Positions 10,664-23,770 of a stretch of 64,000 bases of DNA are shown one piece after another. The notes beneath the pieces were generated by a model. That model did no database searches. It worked only from the letters and a program-made list of their open reading frames with translations, and was not told where the DNA came from. Location of the stretch: assembly GCA_030765055.1 (NCBI GenBank), contig JAUKNK010000155.1:333001-397000 (forward strand), given 5' to 3'. Each line of letters begins with the position of its first letter. Position 1 is the stretch's first letter. A program made the position numbers and the translations under genes. The DNA is from Mantis religiosa. Taxonomy: Eukaryota > Arthropoda > Insecta > Mantodea > Mantidae.

Positions 10664-11158
10664 TGCATAAAATTTAAAAGAGAGAGAAGGGCAGAAGACT
10701 CTTTTATCCCTCGTCGAAGAGTGAATTTGAAAGTGCGAGTGGGCTAAAAGGCCGTGCATCGAGGGATCCGCTGCAAAGAAGTAAGCAGAACAATCGAAAA
10801 ACAATTCCCAATCAAGTAAAATCAATAGAGATTCATATGCTGCATGTTTTAGAAAATAAGAGAAGTAGAAACTAGATTTTATTAAGGAGTGGTAGGAGAT
10901 TGAGAAAGTGTCTTTTTAGTAGAATCAGGCAAACTTTAGCTGACGTAATGGAGACGGAAAACCGCACAGCAGACCGGGAGACCACCGAAGTATTTCACCA
11001 GAGTGACAGGCCAATACAGGTAGATAACGCCCATCCCTCTGTTACAGTAGGAACGACCCTACATGCTTCAATAATGACAAACCCTCCTTGCCTTTTCCTC
11101 GGTGGACTTATCTGCTATCCTGACAGCAATTAAAACTGAAATGGACAATATAAAAACT

Positions 11159-11290
11159 GACATTAGTAATAAATTTGATTCACAAAAAGCTGACATTAGT
11201 AATAAATTTGAGTTACAAAAAGCAGAAATTAGTGATAAATTTGAGTCACAAAAAGCACACATTCATAGTAAATTTAAAGCCCAAGAAGTA
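11159..11290 (+). repeat. 33-bp coding minisatellite (4 x 11 residues)
   Basis: Four tandem 33-bp units encode DISNKFDSQKA, DISNKFELQKA, EISDKFESQKA and HIHSKFKAQEV. An 11-residue period is typical of hendecad coiled coils. The units stay in phase without stops. Confidence 0.85.
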
Positions 11291-11516
11291 AAAATTGAGT
11301 TGTAACAGTCAGATATAAAAGGTGAAATGGTAGACCTAGAAAATAGATTGAAGGGAGTGCTGGAGAGAAAGATTTCTGGTTTGGCCTTCGAAGTAGATGA
11401 AAGTGTGAGGGAAATTAAAGATAAGGTGCTAAGATTAGAAACTAACAGCAGTGACATGTGTGACAGAATCAGGGAGAATTAGGAGAAAATAACAAAACTT
11501 TCCGAAGTATATGACA

Positions 11517-11682
<166 letters not shown>

Positions 11683-11921
11683 TGCAGGTGAAATTTCAGG
11701 AAGAGCAACGTCAAGTTGACAAATATATTAGGGAACTTGAGAGTATAAATACATTAGAATTGAGAGAAATTCAAAGACTAATGACAGATGATAAAGTAGA
11801 GAAGCCAAAAGAGAAAACGCAACTCGAGGCTACTCTTACTGAAATTGCTCAAAGGGGGGATGTACATGAAAGCTTTATTAACGAGCTTAGAAATGGCTTA
11901 AAAATTAGAACTAGATTCTAA

Positions 11922-12299
11922 TGCTGATTCACATAGGTTAAGTGATGTGTTAAATACGCATGTGTCAGAGTCCTCTCCAGGACGGATTTAAGCGCGTTTC
12001 ATTTTCTGAAGTCTAAGTGTAGCGAGGATGTAAACACACTAGGTCAAAGAAAAAAATAACTCTGCGTGAGAATTGAAGCGTTCTAAAATAGGTAACTATC
12101 AACAATTTTAGCTGCCCAAAATATGAATTCAATATTAAATTTGGAAAATATTTTGTTGGTACATATATTCCAAGATGATCATGATTATATCCATGTGATT
12201 CTAGTGCAATGTGGCAATTGCTGGGAGAGTTCATTAACATTTCAAAGATACTTAATACTTGATTACTTCATTTGGTAATTCCTCACTGACACGTCAATT
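11922..12299. other. Unassigned, end of LTR-like fragment
   Basis: The first ~90 bp may still be gag-derived ('cagagtcctctccaggacgg'). The rest is AT-rich with no recognised feature. Confidence 0.4.
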
Positions 12300-12540
12300 C
12301 ATATGGCCGCCTCTCTAACATAGTTGGTAGCCTGTGTGCCTCACGTTCAAGAGGTGGCGAGCTCAATCCCTGTCTGGTTGAGTTCCCTGGATACGGTTTT
12401 TCCGGAATTTTCCCTTATCCTGAAAAACGAATGACGTGTAACTCTGAGCTACAAGGACCGCGTACTCAGTTGTGCTGCATTTCACCCATTTCAATCAACG
12501 TCCGATATGGCTTAGCGTTGAAGGACGTAAGTTAAAACAA
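12300..12540 (+). mobile_element. SINE1, plus strand
   Basis: tRNA-like head 'gccgcctctctaacatagtt' with 'ttggtagcctgtgtgcctca' and a degraded B-box 'gagctcaatccctg'. It is followed by the body in plus orientation ('tccctggatacggtttttcc', 'ttatcctgaaaaacga', 'catttcaatcaacgtccgat') and the 3' end 'gttgaaggacgtaagttaaa'. Confidence 0.85.
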
Positions 12541-12867
12541 ATGAGTACCTGTAATTAATTTATGGATAAACCGCTACTATACACTAAGACGATACGAGCT
12601 GCATGACTACCGATTGCTTTGCAAATATATTTTTACTGCCCCCTTTTGAAAAAAAAACATATGAAAAGCGCCAAAAGTTGACAATCGCCTAGTCCTGCCA
12701 CCGGACTGTCACATATTACAAAAACAAATAACAACTGCATCTGCAAAACTGTTCTGTTTCGAGAAACTAATGTTTGGTGTGTGGAATCAGCTAAAGTTTT
12801 CAGATCAAGTTAACAAATATTTTGAACAAAATGTCCTCTACTTACGTAAATTGAATCGAGAAAAATA

Positions 12868-13200
12868 ATTGGCGCGTTGTGGCTGAGTGGTTTGGACCAT
12901 CGACTCTCACCAAGGTGGATTGTGTTCCATCCCAAAAGAGCGCACTTTGATATATGTGGTGGACTACACAGTGCTACGGCAGGTTTTCCTCCAGGTCCTC
13001 CTGTTTCACCCACAAGCATTCCATCAATTTACCCATTATCATCTTTCCTGTCTTTTAAGCTCACCCTGCTTCTGTCATCCACTTCTCTCACTCTCATACT
13101 AGGCACCGGGCTGATCACCCATTTTGGATTCTCTCTCCCCCCCTCTCTCTCTCTCTAGATGATACAGAGAATCCGTCCCTCAACCTGCGTTAGGGTTAAG
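12868..13200 (+). repeat. SINE2 in tandem unit 1
   Basis: Head 'ggcgcgttgtggctgagtgg' (A-box-like), then a B-box-like 'gattgtgttccatccc'. The body has 'ggttttcctccaggtcctcc', 'tttctgtcatccacttctc'-like sequence and 'ggctgatcacccattttgga', with a short (CT)n at 13136-13157. Confidence 0.8.
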
Positions 13201-14349
13201 AGTAACAACAATACGGGAGCAACACGTAGGGATATAACAGGACAGTTAAGGAAGAGGACGAACAAGAAGTGACAGATAATTGTTGATACATCTTTTCATT
13301 AGTTTATTACAAGGTACAAGAATAATACTAGAATGGAGAAGGCTTTGGGAAATTTTCAAATGTCTAGTTTGCTGGTTCCATGTAATGCTTTGCAATTCAG
13401 AAATCTCTGCTTCGCCAACGGATAAAAGAGGAATACTCACATCCGTTTAACATTGTTGCTTATATTTGACGATAAACATTGGCCCTGCCAAACGTAATCG
13501 TTGGGGATGTGAGAGTTCAGAATGCAGTATGATTAGAAGCACCTAAACTTACTTACATACACAAGTTACATAACAGACTATATCTTAGTATGCAGACTTC
13601 CCGTGGCAAAAGCATGTCGAACCGCAAAGAATGAAAGTTCCTGTGTACCGCGTTTCGTGCCCTCAGATGGCACTACCTGTAATATTGTATACAGCGGAAG
13701 AAAAGGCTACAGATACTTATAACGTTTTGTAATTTACGTAACTGCGTTTCTTAGGTTTAACAAAGATTTAAGTGCCCGTTATTTCTTAAGAACTAAGAAT
13801 AGGTAAGAAAGTACACGCACAAATGCCGAAGGAACAAATAACTGTGTTTGAGAACGGAATCATTTGAAAATGAATATACATTGACGTTTTAGCTTAAGTG
13901 AGGTATAGTTTTATGGCTATATGTGGAGAAAAGTATGCGAATGTTTGATTACAATTATGAAAAAATATAAAATCTTGAATACTTCGTTTAAAGTTGCTAC
14001 CGCTTTTATTGACAAAAAAGAGATGACATGTTTGGTATATTTGCGTAAGAAGAAGTGTAGCGCCAATATTGCGGGGAAAAGTCCCAGAAGTGCTTAACAT
14101 TCGAACTTTTCTCAGATTTCTTTGGCCTGTAGCTGTTAAAATATATTTAAGCACTGAACGTTGTATCAGTTCACGTTATCTCATTGAGGAACTTCGATAT
14201 GTTTTACTAAAGTTAAATGTGTGGAATCGACCTCAGTGTTCAGATGAAGCGTCTTAAAATAGGTTTACTTACTTAATTTCCTCTACACATATTGGTAAAC
14301 ATATATTTAAAAACGTTTTTATTCATTAACGTTTTGTGCGTTGAGCCAG

Positions 14350-14700
14350 ATTAATGCCGCGCCTTCGTTGAGTGATGAGGCCGCGCGAACTCAAGAAAGC
14401 GATCCGGGATAGATCCCCAGCGGACAACAAAATGAAATTTGTGGTGGACAAAATGACGCTGGGGCAGATTTTCTCCGGGCCCTACAGTTCGTGAGAGCAT
14501 TCCACCTATTGCTGCATCATCATCCTTCGTATTTCTTCACCTCGTCCTCTTTCTGTCATCCACTTCTCCCAGACTTAGACCAGGCTTCCGGCTGATCACC
14601 ACATTCCGGGATTCTCTCTCTCACTTATCCAGATACCCGGTTTTCAACACTTATAAGAGCTAAGGCGGACAACAATAACCTATCACCACGTAGTGGTGTA
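14350..14700 (+). repeat. SINE2 in tandem unit 2
   Basis: Head 'gccgcgccttcgttgagtga', B-box-like 'gatccgggatagatccc', and a body with 'tctgtcatccacttctccca' and 'ggctgatcaccacattccgg'. It occupies the same place relative to flanking landmarks as the copies near 12.87 and 15.91 kb. Confidence 0.78.
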
Positions 14701-15909
14701 AGAGGATGGTTTAAGAAGGAGAGATTGGTAACTGTAGATATACATTTTTTATTGTATTTGACAAAGGTACCAGAAAAATATTTGAACACAGGAGGCTTTG
14801 GAAAATTTTAAAATTATTGAGCGTGCTGCAGCTAAGTAAGGCTTGGGATTTCCGAAATCTCATTTCCGCAAAGGGATAACAAAGGAAAAATCGCTTCCGT
14901 TTAAAAAAGCTCGCTTACATTTGTCGATAACCCATTAGATCTACTAAATGTTAACGTGACTTACTATGTTTTATCCAGAGATGACAACCACAGTGCATGA
15001 TATTTAATACATCCTGTATACCTGTTCTACCTACAAAGAAATGGACACCGCGACTACTTCTGTAAATCGGTATGTTAAATTTGGAATAGTTTGAAAGATC
15101 AAGAATCACAAACTTTTATAAAGATTTATAAGACATGTACCTGTATTCCTTTGGTTTGGCATAGATTCAGTTGTGTTATTTCAGAAATGTTGAGAACAGC
15201 TAGGCATGTATACATACAAATGTCAAACAAAAACGTAATTATAAGGGAGAATGGCTGTACTATAAATGGATTTATATTCACACCCTTAGCTTAAGTAAAG
15301 AGTATATTTAGGGCTTATGATTTTGGCAATTTACGTAAAGTGTATAATAGGGTTAATATATGATACAACGACATTCTTAGAGCTTATATCTGGTACTGAC
15401 AAATTACATGTATGTCTGTAATTACGAAAGAATATAAAGCTTCTGATATTTCATTCAATATTGCTGGTGCTATTATTCACAAAATCATGATGACGTAGGT
15501 TCAGTAAATTTAATAGCAAAAAGTGTATCCTGAATACTGCGGAGAAATTCATAGAAGTGCCTTTCATTCACACTAACTGAACGCATGACTGCCGATAAAT
15601 ACGCTAATGTCGTTTTACAGCACTTTTGAAAAAAAGGAAAAAAGGATAACGAAAAGCGATAAATTTGACCCTGCCTTAGCCAAGACAACGGACCGTTGCA
15701 CATTTCAAAAACAAATAACAACTGCATCCGCAAAACTCTTTAGATTCGAAAAACTTAAATTATGTTTTGAAATCGACTTTAGCTGTCAGATCAAGCAGTG
15801 GAGCGACTTAAAATATCTTGACTTATAAGATCTTCTTAACACATTCTTGCAAACATATATTTAAAACAGTTATCCTATATTTAAGTAATCTACAACGGGA
15901 AGGTTAAAA

Positions 15910-16250
15910 GCCGCGCCGTGGCTGAGGGGCTGGGCCGCTCGTCTCTCGCCATCGCTGACTAGGTTCGATACCAGGAGACCGAAAATTGAACAACGTGGAG
16001 CTAGGGAAGGTCTTCTCCGGGTCCTGCGCTTTTCCCTGCAATTATTCCACAAATTACTCCATTATCCTCTTTCCTGTCATTTCATCTGACCCTCCTTCTG
16101 TCATTCACTCCCCTCGCCCTCATATCAAGCACCCATTCTGGGTTCTCTCTTTCACAGAATCAGGGTTTCCGTTCCTCAAACCGCATAAGGGATAAGCACA
16201 ACAATACGCGGTCATCATCTAGTGATATAAAAGGACTGTTAAAGAAGAAC
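15910..16250 (+). repeat. SINE2 in tandem unit 3
   Basis: Head 'gccgcgccgtggctgagggg', B-box-like 'ctaggttcgataccag', body with 'ggtcttctccgggtcctgcg' and 'ccttctgtcattcactcccc'. The internal 'ggctgatcacc' segment is deleted in this copy. Confidence 0.78.
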
Positions 16251-18521
16251 AAGAGACATATAATTGTGGAAAGACATTTTTATAATTATTTACCCAAAGG
16301 TTCGGGAGTAATACGAGGAGGCCGTGGCCTTGGGCAATTTTGAAATATTTGGCATGCTGGGGCAATGTAAGGTTTTGAAATTCCGCAATCTTTCCTTCGC
16401 CTAGAGATAAAAAAGGAATTATCATTTCCATTTAAAGGAGTTGCTTATACATTTGTCAATAACCCATTAGCTCAGGCAGGGTTTAAGGTGGTATATTTTG
16501 AGAGGTGTGTGATATTTAATATATAATGTATCTCTGTTGCACTTACAACGAAACGGGCTAAGAGACCACTTCAGTGACTACTTCTAAATTTGGAATAGCT
16601 AGGAAGAAAAGCAGTTGTGAATGAGTGATTTGCGAATGTAATTTTATTGCTAAAAACCTCAAGTTACTTATAAATATATGTTAATTACAAAACAATTGTT
16701 TATTTTGCAGATCGCCGCCAGGAAAAACATGTTCGCTCAGAAGCAATAGCTGTCCACAGATGGCACCGCCTGTAGTATCGTAATATGAGGGATAAGAATT
16801 GCAGTTATTTACAAAGCTTTATAAGATATGTAACTGTATTCTTTGGGTTTAGCATAGATTTAAGTACATTTTTCCCCGAAATTTAAGAGCAGCTGAGATT
16901 ATATACACACAAATGATGATGAAACCAGTAATTTTAAGTGAAATGGAAATGTTCTGAAATGGATTTATATCGAACAGTTTAGCTCAGTCAAAGGATACAT
17001 ATTAGGAAAATACCTTTTGGAAATTTTGATTTGCTACTGGTATTCGATAATTATCATAAAAAACATTACATCTGGTATATCAAACAAAATATCTAACGAT
17101 ACTGTTGACAAAATTAAGTTTAGGAAAAGTATGACACATACTCAGAAGTTCCTGAGCAGAAATCAATACAGGTAGTGTAAAATCAAGACAAATTCCGTAA
17201 ATATCCCTACAAAGCTTTCTGCAGGACGCAATAAGTTTTGCCTTAATTGTTGTTTTTAAGGCTGGACATTTCCTTTTTTGTACACTGAGACCGCCCCTAT
17301 CACTTACAATGTACCAGCTACATATAGATCATCTACGATATAGACGATTTCTAACATTCCACTAAATCCAACACAAATATTTAATTTGTCACGAATATAA
17401 CTTGGACCTCTGGTGTTTCACCAAAATCAGTAGCGCCAATGTTAACTAAATGAAAGTTTTGGAAAATCTTTCTTGTCGCTTCCCCGGAGACTGTTGAACC
17501 TAAATAACAAGTTTGCATTCAATTTTACACCCACGTCACTTTCTGTTGACACTTGAAACCAATAATGATGATGACCAAGTCTTTCTCTGTCCAACTCTGT
17601 AGCGTAAGCGGTAGCGACTCTCGACTATTATAAGTGCAGATCTAGAAAAACGATGGTTGCTCATAACTTTTTTTTTCCCCAAAACGGGTCATGGTGTTAC
17701 TGTACACCTACACGATACGAGCAGCATTGCTGCCCATTAGTACGCAAATGTCTTCTTACCGCACATTTTTTTAAGAAACACGAGCCCTGGACGCTAGAGT
17801 GTATGTTTGGCGCTCCGCAGTATGGAGGGACGCTTCTCGAGTCCCGCCTTGAGCCTGGGTGTTTGTGTGTATTGTATATACGTGTAAAATATCAGGAAAC
17901 TGAAATAGTAAAACCACAGTTGCGTAAACGCGGCGAAAACCAGATCGGGGAGGCAGTGTCCTAGAGCTTGTGTGACAGGAGGGGAACTCGGCCCACGTTA
18001 GGCGACTCAGTAGAGGCCCCAATCTGTCAGAGACCTACCATAGGTTCCAACTTGACCTGAAATAATAGGAAAAGTATTAAAATAAAATTGCAGATACAAG
18101 AAGAACAATCCTAGCATTCGTCCATGTAACCAGGGAGGACCACGTAAAACACATTATCGGAATGGCCGGTCCCAAGATGCAATTCTGGTACCTTCCTAGA
18201 ACGAACCTCACAAATTATCGTAGAGACATCTCGTTTGCTTCGTCAGTGAAAAAGTAATCAACAACAATAAATCAGATATGATTTTCTGCTTCGTTTCTCA
18301 GTGTTGCATTAAAGTGACATAATATAGATATTTCACAGAAGCCTTGATATCCATAAAACCCAATTAAGTTGAATGTCATAAAGAAGTATAAACATTTTTC
18401 AACTCTATTAATCGTGTACATAAACCAGTTGCCTTCAGAAGAAGTTGTTTTAAAAACCTCACTTTACATCATACTTGCATAAACAGATGGTAGCTGAAAA
18501 CGAACAGAAAGCGTGCATTTC

Positions 18522-18659
<138 letters not shown>

Positions 18660-19214
18660 AGGGAAACCGTGGAGGCAGATATAGCGATATAGAATATTAG
18701 AGTGATCGACCGAAGTATGACATTGACTACGGAGGCAGCAGGAGGACAAATCCTCTAGTGTTAACGTACTGCGGGGAACGCAGCAAGGGTGCTGTTGTTA
18801 ATATACAATATTTTCTTGTAATTTTCCATTTTGAAGCATTAGATGACGGCAGGAAGCAACATTATAATATGTGTGTCCCCGTCACAAAAATGCCCAATTC
18901 ATATGAAATTAGTTTATAATGATATATCCCGTTTAGGTTCGACTTCCTATAAGTCAGAAAATATGGACTATTATCAATGACATTATATAATACGGTATAT
19001 TGTTGTACTATTATTTTAGATTCTCTAAAATAAAATCAATGGTTTTTGCTGAAATGTTATGTTAAGCAAAAGGATTGACATACACTTTCCACTGAAAACT
19101 AAATTATTTTGATAAGAATCTGTACAACAGTCATGACTTAGCTTTCTACGATTTCATGTATGTGCAGTATTTATGTTGCAAGTATATTTAGCAGCCATAT
19201 TGAAAGCGTTATAT

Positions 19215-19860
19215 TATGAGGTACGTAACATTAAATTGTGTACAAATACAAAAATTATTTATTGCACGAAATGCTAAAATTATAAAACTACTTTTCTACA
19301 TAACTTCCGAAATGTTGCAGGTATTTGTCATAGCAAGGCACAAGTTTATGTATACCTTCTCCATAGGAATTTTCCGCCTCTGTCTTCGACCAGTTTTAAA
19401 TATTTTCTTTCAGCTGTTCGTTATTGTTGAAGTTTTGATCGCCAAGGAAGAATTTGAGATGCACAAACAGATGAAAGTCACTTGGAGGGAGGTCAGGGCA
19501 GTATGGGGGCTGGTCAAACACGTCCCAGTCAAGTCACTGTAGGATGTTTTTCGTCGCATTTGCAGTGTGTGGTGGTACGTTGTCGTGATGAAACACAACA
19601 CCTTATAAAATCGCAATTTTGCCGATTAATTTAAGTTTGTTTCACTTTCCTAGCTTTCAGAAAACGAATCTCAGATCACAGATCTGATTCGCGGGATTTT
19701 CCATCAACACCGACATTGTAAACAAGCACAACAAAGCTATCTCACAATGGCGCACGTTTCTTCTCCTTGATACAGAGCGCCTACCGTGCATGTGAGGGGC
19801 AGTGATCGCAGCGCTGCAGCGGATATAAATTGAAACGGAACTTACTTTCTGGACGCCCCT
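19215..19860 (-). pseudogene. Deleted mariner (family M2), duplication copy 1
   Basis: Read right to left, the right terminal repeat is 'aaacggaacttactttctgg' (19833-19852). The N-terminal stretch is badly drifted. Then come 'HHDNVPPHTANATKNILQ', 'WDVFDQPPYCPDLPPSDFHL' and the C-terminal 'GIHKLVPCYDKYLQHFGSYV'. The second (HDN) and third (PSD) catalytic Asp of a DD34D mariner are still readable. The middle of the protein with the first Asp is missing. The left terminal repeat is reduced to 'gaggtacgt'. Copy 2 (60315-61004) shows the same internal deletion with both ends present, so the element was already a deletion derivative before the segment duplicated. Confidence 0.85.
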
Positions 19861-21224
19861 TGTATTATATTGCCTAGCAAAACGCTCTTTCAGATTTACG
19901 AGTTCATCGGGTTTGTGTATGATAACTAAATATCAACAGCAATTTGGTCACTTTTTAGTGGAGTGTGTGATTCTAGTGGGGCGTTCCAACATCTCAAACA
20001 TCTCAATTGCACTTAAAATCAATTCCCTTAACGATTTCGTATACAAATTGTTCAAAGTAAATTGTTATGGAAATTTAAGATATATACAAACTGCGCCTTC
20101 CGTACAGCGTACTATTTCTTGTACTTGAAAGCAGCTAATGAATTGCTTTTTTACAGTAAACCCTAATCCTTGAATTACCCTTCTGGTACTACTGTTTGGT
20201 TAAGCAAACGTGATTGCTCTAAAAGTGTCGAACCATCAACTATTAATATTTCTTTAAACATGCTTTGAGGTGCAAGTAATTATGGATGGGAGTATTCCTT
20301 TACACTCGCACATTTCTACTTTCTGATATGCTTTCTGTTTTTCCTTTTACCTGCCCCATACTCATGCTAGAACCCACTCTTGTCATGCCACAAAGAACTA
20401 GCGACGCGCCTAAAGAACGTCACCAAATTTATAGACGAGTAGAACGAAATTGTAAAATCACGATTTTGAGAGTTAAGATACAGTGTTGCCATTTCGTTAG
20501 TCTTGTTTTGCCGATAACTGTTAGCTCTGATGAACATGACGTGACTTATTATTTTGTATCCAGAGAGGAGAAACGTATTGTGCGAATTTTTAAATATCCT
20601 CTATCCCTGTAGCAACTACAGCGAGATCGGCAGTGAGACTACGTCTGTGAAGTGGTATGCTAAATTTGAAACAGTTGGGAAGATAAATCGTTGTGAATGA
20701 GTGACTTGAGATTGTAGTGTGATATTAAATACGTTAAGTTACTCACATTACAGACAATATTTTAGTATACAGTTATCTGCCAGGAAAAACATGTTGGCTC
20801 AGAAACAACAGAAGTTCCAGTTGCTGTCCACAGATGGCACTACCGGTAATATCGTATACTAGAAAAGACGAATTGCAATTATCTAGGAAGATTTATAAGA
20901 TATGTAACTGTGTCCGTTAGGTTTAGCACAGATTTAAGTATGTTACAGTTCGTGAAAATTGAGGACAGCTAAGGGCGTATACATACACATGCCGGAGAGA
21001 TAAGTAGTCGTGCGTGAGAACGGAAGCCCTCTAAAATGGATATATAGAAGATTGTAGCTTATGTGAGATATATGGGATTTCTAATTCTGTTTTATCTACA
21101 GCGGATTATGATTGCTTCCTTAAACCTGTATGTTAAGTTAGGAATGTGGAGGATTTATAGGAGAATGTAGTGTGATCATAGTACCTTAGGTTACTTATAA
21201 ACATATTTCAGATAGGAGATATTT

Positions 21225-21600
21225 AGCGCAATGTGTCAGGAGGTTTTATCTGTGCACTACGTTCGGGTTCGATTGCCGTGGCCGACTTACCTAACGCATG
21301 GGTTATTTCGGGGGTTCTCCCCGGTGAATGCTAGAGTTGTTAATTACATCTCCAAATATTTCTGTCCCTCCGTCTCATCTTCAATATTTGTACGGAAGGA
21401 ATGTCTGTTGTCCTTGGAGGGAGGGTTGTTGTAACTGAGGAGGTTACCATTTAAGTAAAAATGCAAGGACTGTGACCTCTGTTCTGTCCTCGCACCTTGG
21501 GGCGGCCACCCTGTTTCCTCGTCCTTACTCACGTGGATGCCCCATTTCGGGCATAGGTACACGAGGTCAAGACTGCTTGCACCGTCGAATCAGCTCCACA
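21225..21600 (+). repeat. SINE4-like repeat with tRNA-type B-box
   Basis: 'cgggttcgattgccgtggcc' (B-box-like), then 'gacttacctaacgca', a G-rich stretch, and a tail 'ggatgccccatttcgggcat', 'aggtacacgaggtcaagact'. Related copies lie at 63117-63500 and, tail only, at about 22790-22960. The A-box half is not clear. Confidence 0.55.
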
Positions 21601-22035
21601 GTAATCCTAAATTAAAGCTTCTCCTTAATGCGAGACAATATTTCACTTACCTATTCTCTCCAAGATAAATGCAGTGATTTAAATTACCATAATTATTTAT
21701 AAATTTTTTGAAGCAAGGGTCATACTGCTACTATATATTTAGGCGATACGAGTAGCGTGACTGTCGATTGATACGCAAAAGTCCCTTTACCGCACTTTTG
21801 AAAAAACATATGAAAGGCGCCGAAAGTTAACATTGCTTTAGTTCAGACAACGAACCGTTGCCTATCACAAAAGCAAATAAGAAACGCAACTGCTAAACAG
21901 TTGAGTTTTAAAAAACCAAAGTTAATATGTGGAATTGACTAAACTTAAACCTACTCCGGAGAGACAATATATCAGATACCGATTCTCTGCCGGGAAGTAT
22001 GTTTTCCCTCAGTACCAATAAAAATACCAAACAAC

Positions 22036-22715
22036 CGCTTTTCGCCGCTGCGGAAAATAGAGCGTTGTATATTTCAAAAACAATAGATTACTGTATCCCC
22101 AAGGCGGTTTGGTTACGACAAGCTAAAGTTAAATAAGTGGGATCTACATCAGTGGTCAGATCAATCATTGGAGCGTCTGAAAATATGTTTACTTAATAAT
22201 TTCCTCTACACATAGTTGTAAACAAATATTTTAAAACCGTTCTCCTTCAGTAAATATTGTTCATTGATTCAGATTACTGCCGCGGCGTCGTTAATTGGTG
22301 ACGCCACTCGACTGTCAAAAAGAGAATCCGGGCTCGATTCCAGGCGACCACAAAATGATATTTGTGGTGGAAAAGACGACACTGGGTCATCGAATATATC
22401 CTGTATACCTGTTGGACGTGCAAAGAAATGGACACCGCAACTACTTCTGTAAAACGGTATGTTAAATTTGGTATATTTGGAAAGATAAAGCATAGTGAAT
22501 GAGTGATTTGAGAATGCAGTGTGACTGTAAATATGTCAAGTTTCTTAAAAACATATGTTACATGCCATACAATACTTTAGTTTACACATTTCCGTGAGGA
22601 TAAATCTGTTGGCTCTCAGAAACTGAAAGTCATAGTCAACCTTGTTTCTTCTTTCAGAATAGAAGTGCCGACGGATATCTTAGCGCTGCATGGCAGGATG
22701 ATATTCTCAGAGCAA
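22036..22715 (+). repeat. Partial tandem unit with SINE2 head
   Basis: Continues with landmarks A and B of the 1.5-kb repeat ('caaaaacaatagattactgt', 'gtcagatcaatcattggagc'), then a SINE2 head at 22277 ('gccgcggcgtcgttaattgg') with B-box-like 'gggctcgattccagg'. The SINE body is replaced after about 22390 by other unit sequence ('ccgcaactacttctgtaaa'). Confidence 0.65.
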
Positions 22716-23070
22716 AACACCTGCTGCTCCGTTTGGACGGTTGCTGGTCTCTGAATCGGTTACTAGGACCGCTTCCGAGCCACATTCCGAGCCCTGGCAT
22801 ACCGAGGGAGGTTTACATTCAAGTAAAATGAGAGGACCCTGCCGTCTGACCTGTCGTGGCCACTTGCGTCGGCTGCCCTCAGCTTCCTCTCGACTCATCC
22901 TTTCTCCCGGGATGCCCCACTGGGTAAATAGGTACAGTAGATCAAGCCTGTTAGCAGAGACGAGCCCCTCCCAAATGGGAGTTGTTCGGATTGTGTTGGA
23001 CTCGAGAACAGTGCTAAACCACTGTTTTGATGACACCTTATTTGGAGAGGCACGAGCTACACCGTAGCAA
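22715..23070. repeat. GC-richer SINE4-tail-like segment
   Basis: Shares 'gggatgccccactgggtaaa', 'taggtacagtagatcaagcc' and 'gaggtttacattcaagtaaa' with the SINE4-like repeats. Both strands show frames of over 100 codons (22741-23067 plus, 22707-23111 minus). With no domain and clear repeat homology I attribute these to base composition. Confidence 0.55.
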
Positions 23071-23319
23071 ATGAATATCACAATTATGCTTACTCTATTA
23101 AAACTTGTCACAGATATTCATAAAATATTCACAAATCGACCCGAATATAAATGAACAGATAGTAAAAATAGCAGAATCTGTTACACTTATACAAATGTTC
23201 GTAGAATTTTCTATCAAATCACAAGTTTTCTTGATCTACTTTGATTTTTATATACAATACAGCTCCAAATACTACTGCTCATATTCACCACGTGTTTAGC
23301 ATTAAAACGGAGCACTACT

Positions 23320-23770
23320 ATTCTAACGCTTGCAAACTATTCCTAATATACAATACAAATTACTATTTACATTGCTCTTAGAACCTGCGGCACAACTGGA
23401 ACTTCCTATGTGTACTTAGAGTTTCATCAGATTTCCAGTGTGTGTCGTTGTGGTCGCAGTCACTTAGTAAACACGCGGACACTTGAATTGCCGATATTTA
23501 CCGGTTTTCTTCATTGCGATTTATTTTAGCTATTATAATAGTTTCAGTACCACGAACATGCATCTTAGATAGAGGAGGAATTGCATTCCATCGAAGATTT
23601 AAATGTCCAGATTTAATTGAATATATTGGAACCACCTGAATCTGGAATATAAATAAGATTCAAAACTGCAGGTCGGTTAAGTACCGAACTTGTATGTGGG
23701 ATGACTATCTTAAAGGTTGACATGTGAATATTTTCAAGAAAATGTCATAATGGAAAACTACACTTTACTT
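23320..23770 (-). repeat. Unknown repeat R3, minus copy 1
   Basis: The reverse complement matches 32150-32530. Landmarks: 'gaggaggaattgcattccat', 'aatgtccagatttaattgaa', 'catcagatttccagtgt'. No complete open frame and no terminal repeat seen. Confidence 0.7.

Larger units (their letters stand above)
12560..17750 (+). repeat. Diverged ~1.5-kb tandem repeat block, at least three units
   Basis: Landmarks recur in the same order. (A) 'tgaaaagcgccaaaagttga', then 'caaataacaactgcat' near 12660 and 15700, with further copies at 21800 and 63720. (B) 'gtgtggaatc' followed by 'cagat(c/g)aag' at 12779, 14219 and, as 'gaaatcgac', 15768, also 22137. (C) A SINE2 head at 12868, 14352 and 15912, also 22277. 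(D) 'ttcgcc(a/t)acggataaaag'-like at 13410, 14870 and 16400. (E) 'agatggcactacctgtaata' at 13667 and 16758, also 20832, 25952 and 61981. (F) 'ataagatatgtaactgt', then 'tttag(c)atagatttaag' at 15127 and 16830, a weaker form near 13745, and also 20890, 26010 and 62045. SINE2 spacing is 1482 and 1560 bp. No conserved reading frame runs through the units. Confidence 0.75.

Noticed and set aside
20286..20612. 108-codon frame partly conserved at 61432-61674
   Set aside because: Both copies lie in the segmental duplication. The second is frameshifted before the end, there is no recognisable domain, and sharing is explained by recent common origin.
22707..23111. 134-codon minus and 108-codon plus frames in a GC-richer patch
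   Set aside because: The region shares blocks with SINE4-like repeats, and both strands are open simply because of base composition.
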